Shown in pieces: positions 38,721-49,500 of a stretch of DNA of 64,000 nt (positions are counted from its first letter, which is position 1; every line of letters begins with the position of its first letter). Under the pieces are notes generated by a model. That model did not search any database. It was not told the origin of the DNA and was given only the letters and a program-made list of their open reading frames with translations. A program made the translations under genes and the position numbers. Origin of the DNA: Acanthornis magna (Eukaryota; Chordata; Aves; Passeriformes; Acanthizidae); assembly GCA_036785705.1 (NCBI GenBank), contig JAWUZG010000084.1:17187501-17251500 (forward strand), in the 5' to 3' direction.

Positions 38721-41700
38721 TTCCTTGTTACAATTACTCAAGGGAAGATGGCAGTTTCTCATCCACAGCCTTTCAGGTAACCACTGATGCATGTTCAGGG
38801 CAGAGATAGGTACGACTCTGCACACAGGCCTTCAGATCCTGTCACAGGGGACAAAGATGACAGAAGCTGACAGCAGTGACTAATGCTCTGAGCTAACTTT
38901 GTTTGAAACAAACCTTTAGAAAAACACAAACCAAAACAAACAACAATGAAAAAAATACCTGTTTCCAGTTCTGAAGAATTCATTTAATTAAGTATAAAAA
39001 CCTACAGCATCCAAAGCCCATTGCTTCTTGAGACAGTTCTCTGTATTGAGACTGACGTACATTTGTGCAATCTGTCAACCTGTGGATTCATTACATGATA
39101 TTCATATGAAGTGTAGCCATCATGAAAGTGAAAAATCATGGCTTTTTATTACAGCAAAGAGCACATAACTACACTGCAGAAAAGGGTAGAAAACAGAGTT
39201 TTGTATTTAACAGACACTGCCAGGGGAAGGCCTTTTCAAGAGAGCATTTCTAGAGGACATCAGAGCATCATCAGCTGTGTGTTTGTTAACGGGGGAGCCA
39301 TAACTGAATAAGACGTTGGATGCCTTCTTCCAGAAGGCTTATATTATGGTCTTTGAGATGCTTCACTTGTCAGAGGATTGAAGGAAGCCCAAAATTTAAT
39401 GCCGCCATTGTAGTCCTCACTTCCAGTGAGGGGAGAGAAAAAATGGATACTATTTTAAGAAGGAGATGAGAACAGGCCTATTTAGGAGGTGAGATTCCTG
39501 CAGAAGTCTCAGCAAGCAGGATTGGTTTGAATCATGTGCTACAGAGATGGTGACCAGCTGGAATAATTTCTAGGTAATAATTTTTAACTAGAGAGGTAGT
39601 TCAAGCAAATGCAGGCTGTGCCAGCTCCCCCTAGCCCTAGATTTACCCAGTTTCACAATGGTCAGAGTTTTCACAAAAACAGACAGACCCTCAAAATCAT
39701 ATATTTAATCAGTATTGTCATCTTTTAATGTACAATAGTTGAAGTCTTTACAATGCCCAGAATTTAACCTACGTTTTTGTAAAGGTTTCTCTACGGATAA
39801 AATTACACTGCCTAATTCCTTGGATCACTTCAAGTGGGTGGACTGAATTGTATTTTTCTTAACTATAGGGTGTTATGGGCTATGAGCCTTATATGAGCTT
39901 TCTAGCTATATATCTGTGCAGCAAGAGACAATACCCCTATATCAGTGAGTAGTAATGGGGAGAAGACAAGTTTTTTATATGAAGACTGCAGAAAAGTAGG
40001 AATCCTACTATGAGGAAGTAGAAATAGGTCAGTGGAAAGCTACCTCCACTGACACTCAGTGACTGCTAAGGGCACAGAAAGCTTCTTTAGCAGATACATG
40101 TTGTCGCTATATCCATTCTTCTGGAATTGCTGTGGCTATGAAATCACCCAGGTTGTGCAGACAGGATTTCATGTTCTCAGCTCACAGTGGGTGGATGTTA
40201 TAACGAACATCAGCATTCTTTGAGGACAGGAGAGAAGAATTCAGATTTGGGGTTTGTTCATATAAAAAAGGCTTTTGTCTGGATGTTAATTAAAAATTTA
40301 GTAAAGCTCTTTATCGTAATAGAATGAACATAGGCTTAGCTAACTGTCACAGGCTTTGCAGCAGCTTAGTATTTTGGTGGTCCAGCAACATGTCTTCCAA
40401 GGAGAATGCTTGGATGCTCTCTCTCAGTTTGATAGCTCGATGTAGCTGTAGTAGCACCAGCCTAAAGAACATGGGATTTCTAGATTGGTGTCAGATTCCA
40501 GTCATCTAGGTAATATTGAATATGGAAAATGATTTCTGCCCTCTGGCTTGACTACATTTGGGCCCAAGAACTCACCAGCTTTTGAAAAGGTAAATACAAA
40601 CAGTGGCACACATTCTTCTTGCTGCTCTCCTTTTCGTTTTTCCTCACATCTTTCTCCTTTTTGCGCTGGAACACTCTTTGAAGGCTAGTTGCATGTTAGA
40701 AGCCTGGTCACCTTCCCAAACACCATGCCAGCAAAACAAATGGACTGGCACTTAAATTTGCCACAAGTTAGTGCAAATACACTACTGTATGTTTGTAGCT
40801 ATAACAGTATTAAAATGTACACAGACTTCTAAAAATCTGGAGTGGGACTCCTAATCAGAGTCCTATCAGAATTACTTCCAAATGACTTTACAGAAATTCT
40901 TTATTTATCTTTCATGGGAAAATATATAGCTTTCAATTCAGCTGGCTCAGTCCAAATAGTGATTAAAATGAATTCTTGTGAGCTGGAAGTGAAATGCTCT
41001 GTTTAGGCATAGAGGAGTGAATGCTCTGCAGGGTGAAGCTGAAGAGCTACTTTTCTAAATAAGAGAAAATGAAACAGATTGATTTTGTGTGGGACTAGTG
41101 CTGTCAGGAGAATTCTGCACTCTTGGCTCTCAAGTGTATTCAGGGACTTAAGACTGACAAAACTGGGACACTGACTGGAAAGAATAGTGCTTATTTTGGA
41201 AGTGGATCATTTGCTTTTTGTACTATAAAGTGTGTTTTCCTAGATGTGCTGTAGGGTAGCATGAGGAAAACATCATCTGTTCGTTCTGCTAGTTCTGTTA
41301 GACCAGACCTCAGATGCTTAGGAAGGGAGAAGATCAAGCAGAGGAAGAAAAGGTCTCCTCAGCTCTCGGATTTGCACTTTGCCTGTTCCAGGCTAAAAAC
41401 CATTATCATACTAAATATCCTGTGCAGTAAGGTAACATGTCTGTCCTATCTGTTTTCTAGTCCTTGTATTTCACATGAATTTTCAGATGTACTGGTTTGG
41501 TGAATAATGTTTTTTATCTGCTCAGATACTTTGCATTTTGGCCACTGAGTTGATCTGTTGGATGAGTTGCCACATTTCTGAACCTTTGTTTTCGTGTACT
41601 AAAAAGCTTTCCAAAAGACCCTGAAGCTCTTGGGTACAGGAGATTTAGGATAATAATAGTTTCAAAAAAGATGCATCTGAAACTTTTCTCTCTATAGTTA

Positions 41701-42154
41701 CAAAGCAAAAATAAAATAACAAAACAACAGGCTGAAAAGATAGGATCTGCTTTTATAAAAATGAAATATCATTAAGAAAAGACCAGCCAAACACTGGAAA
41801 GAAAGACAAATTTGACACACCCATTCTGACACAGACATTCTGTTCCAAGATGCTCTCCTGATCATTTCTGGACATATTTGAACCTACTTGATTTCTGGAT
41901 TGAAATGAACTTAATTTTATGGAAACGAATATTGAAGTGGAGACTGAAATATAATAAATTTAGTTTTAAAAATGGAACAAAACAAGTCTTCATCAACTTC
42001 TATTGCAAATAATCAATACACAGTACAATAACATATTAAAGAGGATCTGTAAATGGTTTAAGGTACTTCTAATGAATAAATAAGTGGCTGCCTCAGGCAC
42101 CATTGTTTAAAGGCCTGATGAGTCTTTGAGTTCTACCCACACATCTGACACTTA
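38721..42154. other. Non-coding stretch, nothing recognised
   Basis: A/T-rich sequence without a recognised exon, RNA gene or transposon. Open frames reach about 80 codons and have no motif. Confidence 0.55.
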
Positions 42155-42317
42155 TTTGATAGATTGCCTTGGAGAAGTCATGTCCACACATTATGTTTCA
42201 TCCACTTAATCTGTAAAATCAGTATGAAAATATTTACTCTCTAGGCTGTTGTGGAAATTAATTAACATTTCCATAGTTCTTTAAAGATGTAAAGTGCCAA
42301 GTAACATTATTATTATG
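42155..42317 (-). repeat. MIR SINE relic, antisense, nearly full core
   Basis: This is the clearest ancient SINE in the window. On the plus strand the blocks 'gattgccttggagaagtcatg', 'tttcatccacttaatctgta', 'aaaatcagtatgaaaatat', 'ctaggctgttgtggaaatta' and 'ctttaaagatgtaaagtgcc' ending in 'attattatta' follow the reverse complement of MIR through its whole core. The matching consensus words are gaccttgggcaagtcact, tttcctcatctgta, aaaatggggataata, ctcatagggttgttgtgaggatta and ctttgagatg...aaagtgc, then attattatt. MIR elements are rare in birds and predate the amniote radiation. Confidence 0.8.
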
Positions 42318-44974
42318 TTGCCTGAGTCTATGATTTTTTCAGATGTCACAACATGGGTCAGTAGTTAGATGCAAACTTCTAGTGAAATTTAAGGGGTTTG
42401 CATGTTGTAGTTCTGCAGTATTAAATAATAACAATTTCCACTCCAAGTTAATAACAGGAAGATCTCCAGTATTTTATATATGAGGCATTGTGCTGCCAGG
42501 TGTCATTTTTCAATTTGAAAGTAAAACCAAGAAAACCCCCTAATATTCTGTGGTTGTTAAATACTAATGGAGCTTTTCCCATAGATATACAGAGGCTAAT
42601 AATGGTGCTTTAAATGGTGCTCATGATGGGATGTCGTATTTAGTTTCCATTATTTCTGCTTTTTCGTGGGGGGAAGAATTCTTCATTTGCCATCATTGTT
42701 CTGTTTGCCACTGGACAGGTTGAGTGTTTGTCCTCAGAAGTGGCAGCATTTTGGTGAAAGGTGATGTCATTTTCTCTTCCTGCATTCTTAAGTGGCTTCA
42801 ATGTCCCTCATGATGAGAGGCACTGTAGCAGAGTAAGCCATTACTAAAAATTACTCAAAGCTTTGATGAGTTGAAGTTTGAAACTGCTGGTTCTCTTCTC
42901 ATACATTTTGTAACACGTGCACTAAGGAGTATTATCTTGCAAAATGGAATGGACTTGTTGAAAATGTGCTTAATTGAAAGTGAAACAGTAAAAACATAAT
43001 TTAGTGAGATAATGGCTGTGCTGCCTCTTATTCTTGCAAATAAATTCTTATCTGCTGAGTCAGTTGAAGTTGATGAGCTATCCAGGGAAATACTTTATTG
43101 ACACAACTGCAGCTTACAAGTGTCTATCAGCTCTCCTTAACCTTGAGGACAAGTTGCAAGTAACATATTTTCAGCCTCTTCCTCTCATCCAGAAGTCATT
43201 TGTAGAACTTCATTTTTATGCCTGTCTGATTGTGGCTTCAGTTCACTGTGCCAGGTGAGTCAACTTGCTTGCCTGGGTTGGAGTTCAAGCCTCCAGGTTG
43301 GAGTTCAAGCTTTGCCTCATCTCCAGCCTGCCAGCCATATGATTTCCTCCAGACGTGAGCTGGCATGGAAGCCCCAGGGAGTCTGGACTTGAGACACAGC
43401 TTCCAGTCCTAAGATAGTGCAGCTGTGCTATGAGAAGTTTACACATCTTTTCAACTGCAGAGTTTGTTTGCTCTTGAGAACTGGTTAGCAAGGAACACTC
43501 TGTTGGCAAACCTAGATCTGTAGTTTGCTTTGATTTATTAATTAGCTAGATTTGCATGCTATCATTCCCTCTAGATAAGATAAAAGCTTGCTAAAAGTTC
43601 ATTATCTCCCATCAATATGCCTGCCACTTTTGATAAAGTAGTAAATAGAAAAATTAAGAATAAATTAAGGAAAATAAAGGATCATTCAAATGATTTCCAT
43701 CAACACTGGTTTGGAGCTGTGGAAAAATTTTTCGTACAAAAACCATACACCCAAAAAGATAGTTTATTTAAATTTCACAATTGAAAATAATACTGTTGAG
43801 CATGCAATGGAAAATTATCTTACAGTACCAAGGGAATTAATTATACACAGCTCCCGTCCTGATATGACAATATTCTGAACTCACTCTGCACTTGTTTTGC
43901 AAAGAACTGGGTAGAGAATAAAGTCTGTCTGCCTATAAACCCATAACAGAACTACAGCCAAGCCCAAAACCAGGCCTGAAATTCCGTAGGTATCTACAGC
44001 TCCTGAATTTCCCTTGCATCTTTTGTGTTCAATTCCAGTGTACAATATCTATTTTCTATTTAAATCCAGACATTTCTAACCAAAAGGAGATGTAAGCTAG
44101 CACTGCCATGATCCTGTCCTTAGTCCCAGGTTTGTCTTCTTGTCTCCAGACAATCACTCTTGCTTCATCTCTTGGGCCAGCTCAAATTCTCAGTTCATAT
44201 TGCAAAATTATCCAATACAGGGAATGAGTCTTATGGAAAGCTACTTTTTGGGTTGTTTTTGCTATTTTTTTCTCTAGAAATAGTTTTCTACCAGTTTCAC
44301 TCATTGAACAGGTTCACCAGAAGAGCACATGAGCATCATAGCTGGAACACAGGAGAAGGAGGAAATAATTTACCGGGGATTTCAACTTATCTCAATTTAA
44401 ATCATCATGGAATTAAAGCCTGGGAAAAGCCTTGATAACCAGAGTTTTCTTCTATGATTAGTGGAAAGCTAAAAGTAGCCTAAATTATTTTATATATCAC
44501 CCTATACAGGACTTGATTTTTCTTTATTCTTTATAGAGAGATATTGGAGATACAATTCTAACATAGCTACTACAATTGTATTATGGACTAAGTTAAAGAA
44601 GTAAATTTTGGAAAAAATTAGTTTTCAGTCCAACTTTTATAAGTGCAGATGTTATGACTTTGCTTCTTCCAAGATCCAATATTCCTGTAACAGAAACATA
44701 ACTGTGCTCAGGGATGCATGTGGCAATGTCTATGTTTCTCATACACAAAAGTGCCCAATATTTCAATTTGCATTCCATTCTGACTCTGGTGGTATGATGA
44801 CTAAATACATATATTATCATACTCTTCTATGTATACTCAAACATTAATATAAACCTACCTGTGATTCATTCATTGTACAGAGAAAAGGCCAAGAAACTTA
44901 TTAATCTCATGTTACCTTGGACATGAGTATGCCATTATGTGGGGGAAATTACCATTAGTAATCCTTTTTATTTA
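42318..44974. other. Non-coding stretch with a small tandem duplication
   Basis: No gene or transposon is recognised. The only clear structure is the 20-bp period duplication at 43276-43310. Open frames are at most about 90 codons and without motifs. Confidence 0.55.
43276..43310. repeat. Two-copy tandem duplication, 20-bp period
   Basis: The 15-mer ggttggagttcaagc occurs at 43276-43290 and again at 43296-43310, separated by ctcca, so the repeat period is 20 bp. The two copies are identical, suggesting a recent local slippage duplication. Confidence 0.9.
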
Positions 44975-45135
44975 AAGACTTCTAATGCTTTGCAAGGGAG
45001 AATATAGCACAGTCACATAAGGGGAAGCTGAGATTTATAAGATTAAATAGCTACTCCATTTGCCACTATGTAATGTAGCACCAGAGAAAGACACAATTCA
45101 TGAATCCTTTATTCCACTCACTCTGACTGCTGTCT
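44975..45135 (+). repeat. MIR-like SINE relic, sense orientation
   Basis: The series 'taaagacttctaatgctttgc' leads into 'cacataaggggaagctgaga', then 'aagattaaatagct', then after a decayed gap 'gtagcaccagagaaag' and 'aattcatgaatcctttatt'. It parallels MIR 'caaagcgctttgc ... cacagatggggaaactgaggc ... agattaagtgact ... gtggcagagccagga ... gaacccagg-tcctgactcc'. The match is good at the ggggaagctgag block and poor elsewhere. Confidence 0.55.
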
Positions 45136-45708
45136 TGGATGGGACTGAGTGACTTTACACTTAGGATAGCACAGTGTGTATCCATAATAGTGTTATGGAT
45201 ACTGTGACGTTTGTCCTGTCTGTCATCTGCAGTCCCCTGGCCAGACTGCACCAGTTTAAACCTTACAGTGGGTAGGTTTCAAAAACTGGGTTCTTTTTCA
45301 GAAGTGCCAGTGAGCACCCACTGGATTTCTCTCTCACAATTCTGTAATCAGCGGTAGGATTTGCTGACAGAGTCACAGGCAAGCTGATGTTGCCTAAATG
45401 CAACACAGGACTTAAAGGTATAGATTTCAAATGATCAGGAAGACTGGTATGTGTGCTGTGTTACCCACATGCAGGGGCTTGAAGCCTCATACTTCAGCTG
45501 TGGCATGCATATACCATTTCTTTTTTCTGCCTCTCCTGCTGTCAGTCTGATCTGTCAGGAAAAGATAATGCAGATTTGCCTAGCACCCTGTATCACAGAC
45601 ATGGTACAATACCAGATCTCGGATTTTCAGTGGTATGAAAAAGGTAAATGGAGGCTAAAGAGCCCATTTGTCAATGGAGAGGTGCACTGCCCCCACACTT
45701 TTCCAGGC
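45136..45708. other. Non-coding stretch, nothing recognised
   Basis: This unique sequence precedes the CpG-rich block. The open frame 45451-45744 (+, 97 codons) crosses into that block and carries no motif. Confidence 0.5.
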
Positions 45709-45982
45709 TGCACCACGATCTCAGAAACGCTCGTTCGGCCTTGATGAGCAGCACCTGTGCTCAGCTCCCCTTGAGCTCCTCAGAAACACCGTCTGCTCCC
45801 AGGAGCTGCTGCTGCCTAAGGAGTTCCTGCTTTTTTTTTTTTTGTTACGAACAGCCTTGTAAACTATTTCTCTTGCCACAATGGTATACAATCCTTGTCC
45901 TCACACTTTCAAAGAAAGTTGCCGGCCCAAACTGTGGCCAGGATGAAACCCTGTTATGACTAAAGCGCACTCGCTTGCGGCC

Positions 45983-45988
45983 TATAAA
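45983..45988 (+). promoter_or_regulatory. TATA box in the CpG-rich block
   Basis: TATAAA follows the GC-rich word gcgcactcgcttgcggcc, a strong core-promoter layout. Initiation would be expected near 46010-46020. Confidence 0.55.
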
Positions 45989-46119
45989 CAGTGATCCAAA
46001 ATGAGAGCCTTGGAGCTCTCCTGGACTGCAGTGAGTGTGACCAGAGCCTCCCTGAGGGGGACACCTCCCAGAGCCAGAGAACTCTCAAGTTTGCTGCACT
46101 CGGAGGTCACCGAACGACG

Positions 46120-46196
46120 ATGGATCCCAGGCAGATAGCCCCACTGCTCGAGGCCCAGCCCTTCGCCCCTTGCGGAGACACAAAGGCATCCAAGGT
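46120..46196 (+). other. Short Kozak-context open frame ending at a consensus splice donor
   Basis: An ATG at 46120-46122 in the favourable context gacgATGG opens a frame beginning MDPRQIAPLLEAQPFAPC. After 25 codons it meets caag|gtgagc, a good 5' splice site with the cut after 46194. The frame continues past the donor to a stop near 46335. A leader exon of a retroviral or cellular transcript could look like this, but no downstream acceptor exon is identifiable, and the peptide matches nothing I recognise. Confidence 0.3.
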
Positions 46197-46481
46197 GAGC
46201 ATTTCTCTGCCTTCCATGGGAATTTTTCACAGGTACGTTCCACTGACTCTTTGTGTGCATACAAGCGTGAAAACGCTATGGCAAAGATGGGAGAAATGCT
46301 GCTCTATTAGATGTTTATGTACTTTAAATATCTAAGTTAGGCCTGTAAATAAGTTTATTTTAAGTTATCAGCTAAGCTGATTGCTGGTAAGTCTTGTTCC
46401 TTTACTAAATTGTTAAGTACTGTTGAGTGTTAAGCCTTTAGGCTGCGCTCCTTTTCATCTTTGCCATTCCTATTCTTTTGT

Positions 46482-46501
46482 CACACACACACACACACAC
46501 A
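46482..46501. repeat. (CA)10 dinucleotide microsatellite
   Basis: Ten perfect CA units directly follow the right end of the CpG-rich block. If the block is an LTR, the array may have grown from its CA terminus and obscured the target-site duplication. Confidence 0.92.
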
Positions 46502-49500
46502 TGCATGCACAGTTCTTGGTTTATTTTGGTTTTGATTGATTAACTGAATTTTGTTTGTTGCTTTTTTTCTCCTTGGTGTGCCTTAACCACCTATTAAGCA
46601 GTAGAGTGAACCTTGCCAATGAACTTTGTCATGCTGTCAATATTAAATCTAGTTTTTACTGATACCCTTGCTGGTGATTCTTTAAGTGATCTCAAACACT
46701 TGTTCATAACAGTCAAGGCTAGAATATGCCTGACCAGGTGGTGTTTGAGGGATTTCCTTATCTAGAACATCTTGCTGTCCTGAAAACACCTCTCCAACAA
46801 TGTTTTGTGTTAGCCTCATAAGAAAGAAAGTTGGAACACAGAGACCTATGCATAATCTTCCTACAAATTGGTAATACATAGTCTTCATACAAATTAATAC
46901 TCCAATGCTCTATCAGAAAGAGGTTTTACAAATTTCCCTGTATGTTTAATATCAATTGCTGTTTTAATGAGAAATCTAAATTTATCCTGGTTTCTTTACA
47001 TGGCACTAAGATGGCTTTTATACCAGAGATACTATTAGCTTGTGACATTTTATAGGAGAACCATGGTAGTTTGTGCACAACTAACTCGAAGTGATAAAAC
47101 TTCCACATAAATCAATGGTTTTTTTCATTTTACGATCACATGTAAACTGTGGTCTTGCAAACTGCTTAAGGAAAAGCATCCTAATCACAATATTTAATCT
47201 TTTTTTTACTCTTAGGAATTAATAGAACCATGTAGATGCTAATGCTTAAGTCTATGGCATCAATGCTTTCTAATTCCCTGGAAATACACCATAGACTCAA
47301 CCCAGGTCTAGGCACATCTCTCCTAGTGGTTATTGTCAAGTGGTCTCATATTACCAAGTCTTAATAATTTTTTGTAAAGCATTGCTCTACAGTTCATTGA
47401 TGCACACTGCAGGTGTCATAGGTAACTGCAACTCTGAAATTAAATAGAAACATTCTGTTCCATTTACTTCATCTGCTTGCTTTCTCAGTAACGCATTCAT
47501 CCCCAGATTCCTATCTCAGAGTTGTTACTGTAATAAGGGAGGGGATGAAGTTATGGGATCACCAAAGTTGTGCCTCATTGCCATATTCCAGAAAATGGTC
47601 TTGACCATGGTCTGATAAAGCGAAAGTGGTGGGAACTGGGATCTTTGTGCTACAATGTTGATAGGAATTAGGCCTAAACAACATATGAATGAACTTGACT
47701 TTTTGGGAATGCAATTTGGAGTAGGCCTCAGGATGTTCTAAACAGGCACAGTCAGTCTAGTGGCCTTCAGGCCAAATCTCACCTTGGCATACTCCGTCCA
47801 GCCTCTTGCCTTTTCCTCAGAGGAGGGGAAGAGCTCTGTGTCTAACATTAATCTTTTCTCATGTGATAACCAGCATTTCTGTATCACTCTGAATTGAGAC
47901 TGAGTTTCCAACGTCAAGCACCAGTCCCTGTGTCTGTCAGGCTTGGCCCACCTTGTCAGTAGGTGATAATTTAGAGCTTAGCAATAGTCCAGTATGGGGA
48001 GGACATAAGCAACATTTCCCTCCTTTCCCTGCCTGAAAGGAGGGAAAGGAGAGAAGGAGCTGTAGCTAAGGAGGTGGGCACAGCCTTTAGCACTGGCATA
48101 CAATTTCACAGCCCAATTACGTGATGACTCAAGGGAATATGACTAGCGAGTGTGATGTTTGCTATTTGGCATATCTGTCAAAGTCTTATGGATATTTCTT
48201 GGCATTTGTCCAGTTGCCTCCTTAATGTCTTATGACATGTGTTCCCAAAGAGGCTGGATTTTATGTTTACATCTCTCTGGCCAGAAAATGAGCACCAAAG
48301 CAGATATTCCAAAATTGAGTTTATTAAGCAATGCAAGCCAAATAGTTTAGAAATAATTTCATTTCCATGCCTTGTTTTCTTTACAGTTTCCCTTTTATGA
48401 TGCACAGTGCTTGCTTTAAACAGGTGCAGAACTGCCAAGGGACCAGGAGGACTGCAGTCCCTCATTAACACACCCAGTACATCAGGCATTCTAGCTACAT
48501 CTTATGGTAGTAAATGTAATGTGAGCAGGAACGTTCCCAGATACTGATGCCAACTGGCAAAGATGTCCCATGCCTATGCTGGTTTATTCTGTGAGCTTCT
48601 GAAACAGGGTGCTGCATGCAAACTGCTTATTGAGAATAAGCAAAGCCCAGGAATAATTTGGGAAACTGCTATTTGGCATGGGCCAAATGCCAGATGCCAC
48701 TCTAGCAATCAAGTTTTAATGCCCTTGGAATTTACTGGGATTTATTCATAGAGACGGTTTTCAAGAAGAGGTTGTAACATTTAGTTTCTCATCTTCACCA
48801 TCCAAAAAGTTCTGCCTCCAACTCCACAAGTGAAAGGTGATCTCACTTAAAGGCCAGGGTGATGTGGCCACATAAATCCATAGACCTGCACAGCAGAAAG
48901 CACTTTGCATTTCTGTATTACCTCTCTTCAGTATCTCCAAAAAGTACCAGTGTAGGAACCAGAAGTTGCTGCTTGTTTTTTGTCCTACATTACATAATGG
49001 ATAGGTGTTCTTAGAGAGCATGTGAAAGCACTGTCAGCATTGAGATTCAGTTTGCCATAACCTACTCATAACCACAGCCCTCCCCCATGAGAAAAAATTA
49101 TATCAAGCAGATATAGCTTGCTCATGAGAGTCAGTCTGGTTTGTGTGTTTTGAACATGTAAGTACATAAAGAGCATGTGTTGCAAACATGAAAAGTAGTT
49201 GCTAAGGTGCAAAAAATTAATTCCCTTGAAGGGACTTGTCAGTCTTCATTTTACGTGAGCTCAGGGCATAAGGAGTCCATTTAATTAAAAGCTAGAGTCA
49301 GAAAATCAAAATGAGTTATTACAACCTCATTTACAGGAAATTTTTGATTGCCTCTGTTGAGGGCCTTTTCTGAACAGGCAAGTTCTAGGGCCATGCATTA
49401 GGCAGACCTACCTGCTTTGTATTTTGATTCTGACAGCATAGTTATGATTTAAGAGGTCATTGTATAAAGCAAAAAAATAGAAGAGGTTGTAGGACATATT

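Larger units (their letters stand above)
45709..46487 (+). mobile_element. CpG-rich LTR-like block (candidate endogenous retroviral LTR, or promoter with first exon)
   Basis: This block holds about 21 CpGs in some 730 bp (45716-46447), far above its surroundings, so it is either a young insertion not yet decayed by methylation or a protected promoter. It contains a TATA box in 'gcggcctataaacagtga' (45983-45988) about 40 bp after the last U3-like words. A GC-rich transcribed-looking part follows, then an A/T-rich part with recurring 'gttaag' words (46360-46435) ending in 'ttcttttgtcaca'. That organisation resembles U3-R-U5 of bird endogenous retroviruses. The termini 'tgcacc' (45709) and 'gtcaca' (46487) are guesses; no target-site duplication, primer-binding site or second LTR is visible, and a canonical AATAAA is absent. 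A T13 run (45831-45843) lies inside the left part. The alternative is a cellular TATA promoter with a first exon ending at the splice donor near 46194. Confidence 0.5.

Noticed and set aside
45831..45843. T13 run considered as the poly(A) tail of a minus-strand processed pseudogene
   Set aside because: The sequence to its right reads as a TATA-containing promoter or LTR on the plus strand, not as the reverse complement of an mRNA end, and no parent gene is recognisable.
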